From: Mesorhizobium mediterraneum
GTDB lineage: Bacteria > Pseudomonadota > Alphaproteobacteria > Rhizobiales > Rhizobiaceae
DNA length: 64,000 bases
NCBI RefSeq assembly: GCF_002284565.1
Contig: NZ_NPKI01000032.1
Location: 124,390 to 188,389 of the forward strand
Reading direction: 5' to 3'
Below, piece after piece: positions 52,239 through 60,071 of the stretch. Positions within the stretch are counted from its first letter, which is position 1; each line of letters begins with the position of its first letter. The notes below the pieces were generated by a model. The model did not search any database, was not told where the DNA came from, and saw only the letters and a program-made list of their open reading frames with translations. Made by a program: the position numbers and the translations under genes.

Positions 52239-54508
52239 GCGAAGGTCACCTCCCTCGACATGGGCAGTGTCCGGATGCGCTTGCCGGTCAGTGCGAAGAT
52301 GGCGTTGGCGAGTGCCGGTGCCGCCGGCGGCGTGCCGACCTCGCCGACGCCGCCCATCTTGTGAAAATTCTCCAGTATTGCGACTTCGAACGCCGGACAC
52401 TGGGAGATGCGCATGGCATCGTAGTCGTGAAAATTCGACTGTTCGACCATGCCGTCGGCAAAGCTGATTTCCTGAGCCATCGCCGCCGACAGGCCATAGA
52501 TGGCGGCGGAGATGAGCTGCGCCTCGATGATGCCAGGATCGAGTGCGGTGCCGACATCGGCGGCGATCCACACCTTCTCAATGCGGATTCCGGCTGGCGT
52601 GTCGGCGACCTGGACAATCTCGCCGACCCAACTGCCGAAGGACAGCGTGAACGCCATGCCCTTGGCCTTGCCGGCGGGCAGCGCCTCACCCCATTTTGCC
52701 AATTCGGCGACCTTCTCGACCACCTTCACCGCTGCCGGATAGGCAGCCATCAGCTTCTTGCGCAATTCGACTGGATCGGTTTTCCCGGCGACGGCGATCT
52801 CGTCCAGAAATCCTTCATGGAAGAAACCGTTGATTGAACTGCCGACCGATCGCCAGGAGCCGACAGGGATGGAGACGGGTGCGGCGACGCCAGTCACCCG
52901 GTAGTTCGGGATCGTATAGGGCTGGTTATGGGCTCCGTCGACGATCGACTTGTCGGGGCCGAGCGGCGATATCGAGGGAAACAGCCGGCGCAAGGTGCTG
53001 GCTATCAGCGATGGCGAGGCGATTGTCATGTCGACGGCGACCGGCATGCCGTCGCCGCCAAGCCGCGCCTGGAATTTGCCGATCGCGGCTGGCCGGTACG
53101 CGTCGTGGCGCATGTCCTCCTCGCGCGTCCAGATCACCTTGATCGGCCGGCCTGCGGTCTCCTTCGCCATCAGCGCGGCACAGAGCGCATAATCCACCTC
53201 GACACGTCGACCGAAGCCGCCACCCATGAATGTGGTGTGGACGTTGACCTTGTCCTGCTCGATGCCGACAACACTGGCGCAAAGCTGGCGCACCAAGGTC
53301 GGCGCCTGATTGCCGCACCAGATGTCGAGGACGCCGTCCTTCAACCGCGCCGTGGCGTTCATCGGCTCCATCGTCGCATGTGCCAGATAGGGCACCGTAT
53401 AGTCGGCCTCGACGATCTTTTCGCGCGGCGCGTCGGCGAAGGCGGTATCGACATCGCCATCGTCGCGCATCACCGAGCCTTTGGTGCTGAGCGCCTGCTT
53501 CAGCACCTCGGAAATGGCGGCGCTGTCCAACGGATATTCGGGATCGGCCCATTCGGCGTCGATCGCCTCCGCCGCCTTGAATGCCGCCCAGGTGTTTTCG
53601 GCGATAATGCCGAAGCCGTGGCCGTAATTCGTTTCGATCGGCACGATCTTGATCACGCCCGGCATTTTGCCGGCCTTGGAGAGGTCCGCCTTGACCGGCT
53701 TGGCCCAGAAGCGCGGGCTCATCTTGATCGTCCCGTACAGCATGTCCGGCAACGTCACGTCGATGCCGAAGATCGGCGCCCCGGTGACCTTGGCCGGCAT
53801 GTCGATGCGTTTTTGCGGTTTGCCGAGCAGTTTCCAGTCAGCTTTGTCCTTGAGCCGGACATCCGCAGGCGGCGCCATCGTCGCAGCGGTCGCGGCGACA
53901 GCGCCATAGGTCACCGACTTGCCCGACGCCTTGTGCAGGATCGAGCCATTCGCCGTTTCCAGATCGGCGGCAGCTATGTCGAGCTTTTGCGCGGCCGCTG
54001 CAATCAGCATCTGCCGCGCGGCGGCACCTGCCTGCCGCATCTTCAGGAAAGCGTCGCGCGTCGAGGCCGAGCCGCCGGTGCCTTGGAGGGCGAGGAATTT
54101 TCCGACCACGCCCATGCCGGCGCGCACTACTTCCGCGGTCATGCTTTCGTCGAAGAAGGCGAACGGACCGCCCTCTTCCAGGATCGCTGAGTTGTAATAG
54201 GCGTAGGAGGCCGGGCCGTGCTCGACCTTGACCTGGTCGAGCCCGACATCGAGCTCTTCGGCAACCATGGCGGCGAGCGTCGTCGAGATGCCCTGGCCCA
54301 TCTCGGCGCGCGGCGCGACGATGGTGATGGTGTTGTCGGCGCCGATCTTCACATAGGGATTGAAGGTCGCTTCATCAGCGACGAGATCGCCTTCCAGCGG
54401 ATTCGGATAGGGTTTGCGGTAGTAATAGTAGCCGACGGCGACGCCGCCTGCGATGGCAGCCGCGCCGATGAGAAACGTGCGGCGGGCGATCTTTCCGACA
54501 CTGGCCAT
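52235..54508 (-). CDS. Molybdopterin-binding hydroxylase large subunit (IorB-like)
   Basis: This 757-residue protein is the large subunit of a xanthine-dehydrogenase-like molybdenum hydroxylase of the isoquinoline 1-oxidoreductase type. An N-terminal twin-arginine signal (ARRTFLIGAAAIAGGVAVG) is present. The molybdopterin-binding region contains VNVHTTFMGGGFGRRVEVDY near residue 425. The ATG at 54508 follows the upstream small subunit closely and begins the signal. A degraded gene follows in overlap. The substrate, an aldehyde or N-heterocycle, is unknown. Confidence 0.9.
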   Translation of the reverse strand: MASVGKIARRTFLIGAAAIAGGVAVGYYYYRKPYPNPLEGDLVADEATFNPYVKIGADNTITIVAPRAEMGQGISTTLAAMVAEELDVGLDQVKVEHGPASYAYYNSAILEEGGPFAFFDESMTAEVVRAGMGVVGKFLALQGTGGSASTRDAFLKMRQAGAAARQMLIAAAAQKLDIAAADLETANGSILHKASGKSVTYGAVAATAATMAPPADVRLKDKADWKLLGKPQKRIDMPAKVTGAPIFGIDVTLPDMLYGTIKMSPRFWAKPVKADLSKAGKMPGVIKIVPIETNYGHGFGIIAENTWAAFKAAEAIDAEWADPEYPLDSAAISEVLKQALSTKGSVMRDDGDVDTAFADAPREKIVEADYTVPYLAHATMEPMNATARLKDGVLDIWCGNQAPTLVRQLCASVVGIEQDKVNVHTTFMGGGFGRRVEVDYALCAALMAKETAGRPIKVIWTREEDMRHDAYRPAAIGKFQARLGGDGMPVAVDMTIASPSLIASTLRRLFPSISPLGPDKSIVDGAHNQPYTIPNYRVTGVAAPVSIPVGSWRSVGSSINGFFHEGFLDEIAVAGKTDPVELRKKLMAAYPAAVKVVEKVAELAKWGEALPAGKAKGMAFTLSFGSWVGEIVQVADTPAGIRIEKVWIAADVGTALDPGIIEAQLISAAIYGLSAAMAQEISFADGMVEQSNFHDYDAMRISQCPAFEVAILENFHKMGGVGEVGTPPAAPALANAIFALTGKRIRTLPMSREVTFA

Positions 54509-54510
54509 GG

Positions 54511-54972
54511 TCAGATCCCCGCCGTCTTGAGGACGACCGCTCGTCTGATCGCCGCGCGGATCTTCGGGTAGGTGCCGCAGCGGCAGAGATTGCCGCCCAT
54601 GGCATTGTCGATGTCGGCATCGGTCGGGTCGGCAACCTCGTCGAGCAGCGCCACCGCGCTCATGATCTGGCCGGCCTGGCAGTAGCCGCACTGGGCGACC
54701 TGCTCTTCCAGCCATGCCTGCTGTACCGGATGCAGTCTGCCTTCGGTGCCGATGCCTTCGATCGTGATGACCGCGCCAGTGACCTCACCGACCGGCAATG
54801 AACAGGAGCGCACGGGCTGGCCGTCGACATGCACCGTGCAGGCGCCGCAGGCGGCAATGCCGCAGCCGAACTTCGGCCCGGTCTTGCCCATGAGATCCCG
54901 CAGCGCCCACAGCAGCGGCATTTCGGGATCGGCATTGATATCGAATGCCTGCCCGTCGACGGTGAGGCGCAT
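54511..54972 (-). CDS. (2Fe-2S) small subunit of molybdenum hydroxylase (IorA-like)
   Basis: This 153-residue protein has two [2Fe-2S] sites. The plant-ferredoxin-like one has FGCGIAACGACTVHVDG near residue 36. The second, C-terminal one has CGYCQAGQIM near residue 95 and LCRCGTYP near residue 130. It passes electrons from the molybdenum subunit to an acceptor. It starts at 54972 and ends 2 bases before the large subunit. The next gene upstream is a divergent TetR regulator with an operator between them. Confidence 0.93.
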   Translation of the reverse strand: MRLTVDGQAFDINADPEMPLLWALRDLMGKTGPKFGCGIAACGACTVHVDGQPVRSCSLPVGEVTGAVITIEGIGTEGRLHPVQQAWLEEQVAQCGYCQAGQIMSAVALLDEVADPTDADIDNAMGGNLCRCGTYPKIRAAIRRAVVLKTAGI

Positions 54973-55036
54973 GGGGATACCCTTCGTTGTCGTCCACAGC
55001 CCAAGGGAGAAGCGCTCGCTTCGTCCCTCAAACATC

Positions 55037-55061
55037 TTGACAAATTTCGTTATTTTGTCAA
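55037..55061. promoter_or_regulatory. Candidate TetR operator of the IorAB cluster
   Basis: TTGACAAA and TTTGTCAA form 8-base perfect arms separated by 9 bases. The site lies in the 117-base space between the divergent iorA-like and TetR genes, and the TTGACA could serve as a -35 box. Confidence 0.65.
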
Positions 55062-55089
55062 CAGAGCTTTTGCAGGATAAAGTTGCACC

Positions 55090-55689
55090 ATGATCGAGAT
55101 CGAAGACATCGCCGACATAGACCCCAAACGCGCCCGTATCCTCGACGGCGCGATGAAGGTGTTTTTGGCCTATGGTTTCGCCCGCACCACCATGGACGAC
55201 ATTGCGCGGGCCGCCGACATGTCGCGGCCGGCGCTCTATCTCCAATTCAAGAACAAGACCGACATCTACCGCGCCATCGCCATGATGCTGCTTGGCCGTT
55301 CGATCGAGCAGGCGAAAGCGGCGCTTGCCGGCGACGGCGCCTTCGCCGAGCGCATGACGCGGGCCATCGACGAAGCGCTGATCTCGATGATGCGCACCGT
55401 CCACGCCTCGCCGCACGGCGCTGAACTCCTCGACATGAAATCGAGCGTGGCCGATCTGGTCGGATGCTGGCGCGGCGGCCTTGTCGAGCATGTCGCAACC
55501 GCAATCGAGGACGAGGCCGTCGAAAATGGCGTCGATCTCACCGCCAAGGGCCTGTCGGCAAAATTGCTGGCCGACATGCTGCTCGACGGGCTGGAAGGCA
55601 TGAAGACGCGCATCAGCGATCCTGACGAACAGCGGCAAGCGGCGGCCGCACTGATCAGGGTGATCGATCTAGCCTTGAAAAAAGGCTGA
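55090..55689 (+). CDS. TetR-family transcriptional regulator
   Basis: This 199-residue regulator has the TetR helix-turn-helix at about residues 13-60 (ARILDGAMKVFLAYGFARTT, then MSRPALYLQFKNKTDIYRAI). The ligand-binding C-terminal domain is generic. It is divergent from iorA-like and sits beside a TTGACAAA palindrome. The likely ligand is a substrate of the hydroxylase (inference). Confidence 0.92.
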   Translation: MIEIEDIADIDPKRARILDGAMKVFLAYGFARTTMDDIARAADMSRPALYLQFKNKTDIYRAIAMMLLGRSIEQAKAALAGDGAFAERMTRAIDEALISMMRTVHASPHGAELLDMKSSVADLVGCWRGGLVEHVATAIEDEAVENGVDLTAKGLSAKLLADMLLDGLEGMKTRISDPDEQRQAAAALIRVIDLALKKG

Positions 55690-55703
55690 CGTCTCCAAAT
55701 GCC

Positions 55704-56834
55704 TCAGGCTTGGCGGCGCGCCGCCTCCGGCTTCTTGCGTGCCGCGAGGAACTCCTTGACCCGCCGGCCCGGTGCCGGACCACGCACCGGCTTGAAGCCG
55801 TCGTCGAGCTCGCCTGAGAGATCAAGCGTCGGCCGCTTGCCGACGGCGTCGTAATTCTCCTCCAGCCAGTCGCTGGCGGCGGTGCGGCCAAGGTCGCGCA
55901 GATAGGTCAGGAACGCCCATTCGGCATTGACCTTGGACGACGCCGACAGGTCCTTGAACGCCTCGTCGGCATCGATCCGGTGCATGCGGATGTCGCGGTA
56001 TTCGCCATGCGGCAGCCGGCCGGCGGCGATCAGTTCCTTGACGAAGGCGATCGAACGGAATTCACGCAGCAGCCCGGCATTGAAGGTAATCTCGTCGATG
56101 CGGTTCTGAATTTCGTTGGCGCTCCTCGGCGTCCCCTCGCGGACCACCGGATTGATCTGCACCAACAGCACATCCTCGGTGGCAGCCGTCTTGAAGAACG
56201 GGAACAGCGCCGGATTGCCGCCATAGCCGCCGTCCCAGTAGGGCACGCCCTTGATCTCGACGGCGCGGAACAGCTGCGGCAGGCAGGCCGACGCCATCAC
56301 CGTGTCGAGGTCGATCTCGCCATCGGAAAAGACGCGCAACTGCCCTGTCTCGACATTGGTCGCGGAGATGAACAACTCCATCGACTTGCAGGCGCGCACA
56401 TTGCCGAAATCGATCTCCTGCTCGATCACGTCGCGCAGCGGGTTGAGGCCGAGCGGGTTGGCGACATAGGGCGAGAACACCCGCGACATGGTGTCGAAAA
56501 AGAGATAGCCGGGCGTATTCTCGATCGACCAGTTGCCCCAGGCCACGTCCCACGGCATGCGTTGCACCGGGCTGAACCGCCCCTTCAGCGCCACTGCGCG
56601 CCAGAAATCGTCGAGTTTCCGCCGCGCGCCCTCGACGCCGCCGCGGACGAAGCCGTCGGCCAGCGCCACCGCGTTCATGGCGCCGGCGCTGGTGCCCGAA
56701 ACCGCCGCGATGTCGAGCCGTCCGTCCTCAAGCAGCCGGTCGAGCACGCCCCAGGAAAAGGCGCCGTGCGAGCCGCCGCCCTGCAGCGCGACGTTGATCT
56801 TCTTAGGCTCCTCCGCCTTGCCGTTTGTCGTCAT
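55704..56834 (-). CDS. Patatin-like phospholipase with DUF3734 tail
   Basis: This 376-residue protein has a patatin domain at about residues 12-210. It shows the glycine-rich VALQGGGSHGAFSWGVL oxyanion loop, the nucleophile GTSAGAMNAV near residue 46 and the catalytic aspartate in YWDGGYGGNPA near residue 195. The C-terminal part resembles DUF3734 (RIDEITFNAGLLREFRSIAF). Patatins hydrolyse acyl lipids. The ATG at 56834 starts the normal domain; the frame open to 57761 crosses the next gene and is a shadow. It lies 47 bases after bdhA in the same operon, so a link to PHB or lipid turnover is inferred. Confidence 0.88.
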   Translation of the reverse strand: MTTNGKAEEPKKINVALQGGGSHGAFSWGVLDRLLEDGRLDIAAVSGTSAGAMNAVALADGFVRGGVEGARRKLDDFWRAVALKGRFSPVQRMPWDVAWGNWSIENTPGYLFFDTMSRVFSPYVANPLGLNPLRDVIEQEIDFGNVRACKSMELFISATNVETGQLRVFSDGEIDLDTVMASACLPQLFRAVEIKGVPYWDGGYGGNPALFPFFKTAATEDVLLVQINPVVREGTPRSANEIQNRIDEITFNAGLLREFRSIAFVKELIAAGRLPHGEYRDIRMHRIDADEAFKDLSASSKVNAEWAFLTYLRDLGRTAASDWLEENYDAVGKRPTLDLSGELDDGFKPVRGPAPGRRVKEFLAARKKPEAARRQA

Positions 56835-56881
56835 GGCGTTGCCCTTGATTTGTCGGCCAGATGTGTTTTGCGCGCCCAAAT

Positions 56882-57664
56882 TCACTGGGCGGTCCAGCCG
56901 CCGTCGACCGAAATATGCGTGCCGTTGATCTGCGCTGCCGCATCCGAGCACAGGAACACCGCGGCAGCGGCAACCTGCTCGACCGTGACGAATTCCTTGG
57001 TCGGCTGCTTTTCGAGCATGACCTCGCGGACCACCGTGTCGCGGTCCATCTTGTTCGCCTTCATCTGGTCGGGGATCTGCGCCTCGACCAGCGGCGTCAG
57101 CACATAGCCGGGGCAGATGGCGTTGCAGGTGATCTTGTCGCGCGCCAGCTCCAAAGCGACGGTCTTGGTCAGCCCCATGATGCCGTGCTTGGCCGCGACA
57201 TAGGCCGACTTGAACGGCGAGGCGACCAGCCCGTGGGCCGAGGCGATGTTGACGATCCTGCCGCCGCCGGCTTCTCTCATCAGCGGGATGGCGGCGGCGA
57301 TGGTGTGGAAGGCCGACGACAAATTGATGGCGATGATGGCATCCCACTTCTCGATCGGAAATTCTTCCACCGGCGCGACATGCTGGATGCCGGCATTGTT
57401 GACCAGTATGTCGACCGAACCGAAGGTTTCGGCTGCCTTCGCAACCAGCGCCCGGCATTCGGCCGGTTTCGACATGTCTGCCTTGATATAGGCGGCCTTC
57501 ACCTTGTGATGTTTGGCGATCGCATCGGTGATGGCCCGGTCGTCGGCCGTGTCGGAAAAGGAATTGACGACGACGTTGTAGCCTTCCGCCGCGAGCGCAT
57601 GGGCGATGGCCAGACCGATGCCCGAGGTAGACCCGGTGACGATGGCGGTTTTTCTGCTGGGCAA
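56882..57664 (-). CDS. bdhA: 3-hydroxybutyrate dehydrogenase
   Basis: This 260-residue short-chain dehydrogenase is typical of D-3-hydroxybutyrate dehydrogenase, which makes acetoacetate from 3-hydroxybutyrate, the PHB breakdown product. It shows VTGSTSGIGLAIAHALA, NNAGIQHVAPVEEFP, and the catalytic tetrad with SAYVAAKHG. The start is a TTG at 57664 preceded by AAGGA. A PhaR-type palindrome is 36 bases upstream. A patatin-like gene follows. Confidence 0.93.
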   Translation of the reverse strand: MPSRKTAIVTGSTSGIGLAIAHALAAEGYNVVVNSFSDTADDRAITDAIAKHHKVKAAYIKADMSKPAECRALVAKAAETFGSVDILVNNAGIQHVAPVEEFPIEKWDAIIAINLSSAFHTIAAAIPLMREAGGGRIVNIASAHGLVASPFKSAYVAAKHGIMGLTKTVALELARDKITCNAICPGYVLTPLVEAQIPDQMKANKMDRDTVVREVMLEKQPTKEFVTVEQVAAAAVFLCSDAAAQINGTHISVDGGWTAQ

Positions 57665-57699
57665 GGCGGAATCCTTCGGTAGGTGCTAACGGAAGCATA

Positions 57700-57713
57700 T
57701 TGCAGTGCAGCAT
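57700..57713. promoter_or_regulatory. PhaR-type box upstream of bdhA
   Basis: Read on the minus strand, ATGCTGCACTGCAA matches the reported PhaR site type TTGCTGCACTGCAA in 13 of 14 bases. It lies 36-49 bases upstream of the TTG start. Related sequences occur at 59893 and 59914 in front of phaR and phaA. Confidence 0.65.
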
Positions 57714-57866
57714 ATATGTCTCGTGCCGCGCAAGAACAGCGGCACGGATCGGCGACGACATGAAATTTTTGTCATGAAGAGGCCGGCCTCAGTCGAAGTT
57801 GTGCGCCTGACAGGCCCTGTGAAAACAGTTTCGTCAGCGATCCCGGGGAGCCTCTTTGGGGTGTTC

Positions 57867-58523
57867 CTAAGACCGCGTTTTGGAAATGGTCATCTGGCTC
57901 ATGAAAAGACGCAGGGCCCTCCGCACGGCGAGGGACGGCTGCTCCGACGGATGCCACTCCGGAAAATGGCCATCAATCGCCATGCGCGCCAACCCATAGA
58001 CAAAGGCACGTGCGGCAAGCACCAGATGATCGAAGTCGGTGTCCGGGGAAAGCCGACCCTTTTTTTGCGCCTGGGTCAGCAGGTCGATCATCTTCCGGCG
58101 AATGGCTTCATTCTGATCACGAAGATTGTCCGACGCGTCGAAATCAATCAGCGTTCGAGAACTGATGATCTGGAAATGCGTGGGATTGCTGATCGCCCAT
58201 TCCAGATAGCCTTGTCCGATTGCTTCGAAGGCCGCAATGGGATCTGCACTGTCGGCTTTTGACTGCGCATCGGCAACGGCCTCGGTCAGCCGGCTCATGG
58301 CCTGTTCGGCGACTGCGGTCAGCAGTGCTGTTTTCGACCGAAAATGCCGGAATGGAGCGCCGGGCGAAACGCCGGCACGCTTTGCGGCCTCGCGCACAGA
58401 CACATGCTCCGCGCCGCGCTCTTCGATGATCTCCACGGTTGCAGCGATCAAAGCCTCGACCAGATTGCCATGATGATAGCGCTTGGGGTTGGCGGCTTCG
58501 CCGGAATCCGTGGTGCTGGTCAT
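57867..58523 (-). CDS. TetR-family transcriptional regulator
   Basis: This 218-residue regulator has the helix-turn-helix near residues 15-65 (GNLVEALIAATVEIIEERG, then VSPGAPFRHFRSKTALLTAV) and a WHG-like C-terminal domain. The ATG at 58523 follows GGAAAGGC; the extension to 58547 is less well supported. It is divergent from the small secreted protein gene, and two TGTAATC-type palindromes lie between them. It probably represses that gene and itself. Confidence 0.9.
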   Translation of the reverse strand: MTSTTDSGEAANPKRYHHGNLVEALIAATVEIIEERGAEHVSVREAAKRAGVSPGAPFRHFRSKTALLTAVAEQAMSRLTEAVADAQSKADSADPIAAFEAIGQGYLEWAISNPTHFQIISSRTLIDFDASDNLRDQNEAIRRKMIDLLTQAQKKGRLSPDTDFDHLVLAARAFVYGLARMAIDGHFPEWHPSEQPSLAVRRALRLFMSQMTISKTRS

Positions 58524-58549
58524 GCCTTTCCAATAGCACAAGGCCAAAA

Positions 58550-58566
58550 TGTAATCACTGATTATT
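58550..58566. promoter_or_regulatory. TetR operator, site 1
   Basis: TGTAATC-ACT-GATTATT matches the perfect site at 58590 in all but its last two arm bases. The two sites are exactly 40 bases apart. Confidence 0.65.
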
Positions 58567-58589
58567 TTCTTGCTCCGGAGCGATTCATA

Positions 58590-58606
58590 TGTAATCGGTG
58601 ATTACA
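58590..58606. promoter_or_regulatory. TetR operator, site 2
   Basis: TGTAATC, GGT and GATTACA form a perfect 17-bp palindrome in the space between the TetR and secreted-protein genes, 17 bases before the secreted protein's ATG. Confidence 0.75.
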
Positions 58607-58623
58607 CAACAACGGAGGTTACC

Positions 58624-59067
58624 ATGCATCGCATCATCGCAACGACTGCCCTCGCTTTCTCCTTATTGCTCGGGTCTGCCCAGGCCGAAGATCGGCCTAC
58701 CCTGGAAATTGTTTGGCCGGCCGCCGGTTCGGTCATCGAGCTCGGCAATGATGCGGAAAAGGCGATAGGCGTCATCGTCAGGAGCAACCTCACGCTGCTT
58801 CCTGCAGGCAAATGCGGCGACAACAGCCAATGCGGCCACGTGCATATGAAGATCGATCCCGACGGAGACAGTTGCAACATCCCCGGCAGGCCATACAACA
58901 GCATGAATAGCGACCTTGGCGGCGATCTTATCAAGGCTCGTTTCGGCCATTGCCCGGATGCCGCCGGCAAGCACGTGATCGGCATCCTGCTTGCCGATGA
59001 TCATCACAATCCCGTCCTTGTGGACGGCAAACCCGTTACCGCCCTGGTGACCGTGACGACGAAATAG
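58624..59067 (+). CDS. Small exported Cys/His-rich protein, DUF4399-like
   Basis: This 147-residue protein has a clear signal peptide (residues 1-21, FSLLLGSAQA). The mature part contains four cysteines (KCGDNSQCGHVHMKID, GDSCN and FGHC) and several histidines (GKHVIGILLADDHHNP). The pattern resembles DUF4399-like Ig-type periplasmic proteins, and the His-rich loops suggest metal or ligand binding. The function is unknown. The ATG follows GGAGG and is next to the TetR operator, so it is probably induced under some stress. Confidence 0.8.
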   Translation: MHRIIATTALAFSLLLGSAQAEDRPTLEIVWPAAGSVIELGNDAEKAIGVIVRSNLTLLPAGKCGDNSQCGHVHMKIDPDGDSCNIPGRPYNSMNSDLGGDLIKARFGHCPDAAGKHVIGILLADDHHNPVLVDGKPVTALVTVTTK

Positions 59068-59161
59068 CGTGGGCCGGATGGCATCTCTGCCTCATTCGAG
59101 GCGGAGATGTTCTGACAAGGCTGCAGAGGATGGTTTCGGCCGGACCTTGTCCGGCCAGTGA

Positions 59162-59773
59162 TCACGACATGGTGTCGAGCTTGCGCTGCATGGCGGCGAT
59201 CTGTTCCTTCAACTCCTGAAGGTCATCGGGTTTTTCCGACCCTTCTTTCCTGGCCGGCTCTGCCGGCGGCGCAGACGAACCATTCGAGCCTGCGGGTGGG
59301 AAGGGCGTGAACAGGCGCATGGCATTCTGGAACATCTCCATGTTGCGGCGCGTCTGCTCTTCCAGCGCCTTGATCGGCGTGGCGATCTTCATCATGTCCA
59401 GCGGCGACTTGCCCAAGGCACCCTTCATCTGCTCGCGGAAGCGTTCTTGCTCCTTTGAGAAGGCGATCATCGACTGCTCGAGGAAGCTCGGCACGATCAT
59501 CTGCATCTGGTCGCCGTAAAAGGCGATCAACTGGCGCAGGAACGGGATCGGCAGCATGTTCTGCCCATCCTTGTTCTCCAGCTCGAAGATGATCTGGGTC
59601 AGCACAGGATGGGTAATGTCGTCGCCGGTTTTGGCGTCCTGGACGGTGAACTCCTCGCCCTTCTTGACCATGTCGGCAAGATCCTCGAGCGTCACATAAG
59701 TGCTGGTGCCGGTGTTGTAGAGGCGGCGATTGGCATATTTCTTGATGATAATCGGTTCGTCTTTCGCGGCCAT
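59162..59773 (-). CDS. phaR: Polyhydroxyalkanoate synthesis repressor PhaR
   Basis: This 203-residue protein is PhaR, the DNA- and PHB-granule-binding repressor of PHB-cycle genes. The N-terminal PHB-accumulation-regulator domain starts IIIKKYANRRLYNTGTSTYV. The second domain contains RQLIAFYGDQMQMIVPSFLE, and the C-terminal part is variable, Pro- and Ser-rich, then a short coiled coil. The ATG at 59773 follows GGGAGGA; the frame open to 59956 is not used. It is divergent from phaA, and PhaR-like boxes are in the gap. Confidence 0.95.
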   Translation of the reverse strand: MAAKDEPIIIKKYANRRLYNTGTSTYVTLEDLADMVKKGEEFTVQDAKTGDDITHPVLTQIIFELENKDGQNMLPIPFLRQLIAFYGDQMQMIVPSFLEQSMIAFSKEQERFREQMKGALGKSPLDMMKIATPIKALEEQTRRNMEMFQNAMRLFTPFPPAGSNGSSAPPAEPARKEGSEKPDDLQELKEQIAAMQRKLDTMS

Positions 59774-59892
59774 CAGTATCCTCCCGGGACACCGGCGCAC
59801 TTGAGTAAGCGGCCGGTAACGATTGCGCTTTTCAAGGATATGCGCAAAAGCGTCACAATTCCAAGTGGTTTGTGCAGTGCGGGATCGATTAA

Positions 59893-59906
59893 TGCTGCAC
59901 GGCAGC
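59893..59906. promoter_or_regulatory. PhaR-type box, phaR-phaA gap (1)
   Basis: ATGCTGCACGGCAG contains the CTGC-N3-GCAG core as in the bdhA site. It lies about 165 bases upstream of the phaA start and 120 bases upstream of the phaR start. Confidence 0.6.
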
Positions 59907-59913
59907 CTAAATA

Positions 59914-59927
59914 TGCTGCGCGGCAAC
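59914..59927. promoter_or_regulatory. PhaR-type box, phaR-phaA gap (2)
   Basis: TGCTGCGCGGCAAC is an imperfect version of the neighbouring box, beginning 22 bases after the corresponding T of the first site (59893-59906), two helical turns away. Together they suggest cooperative binding. Confidence 0.5.
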
Positions 59928-60071
59928 GGGCGGGCTGTTTCCATGGCGACGCGCAACCTGCTTGCCGCGCATGGGCGGCATGCCCATTTCCGGTTTGACT
60001 TGGGTCACGGAAAGGGCAAGAAAAGTCCCTAACCGCTCCTCAAATTCGACCCCTGAAGTCTGGAGAAGAAC

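Noticed and set aside
55704..57761. A 685-residue frame that would fuse an N-terminal region to the patatin-like protein.
   Set aside because: The N-terminal part is an off-frame reading of bdhA. The patatin domain starts normally at 56834.
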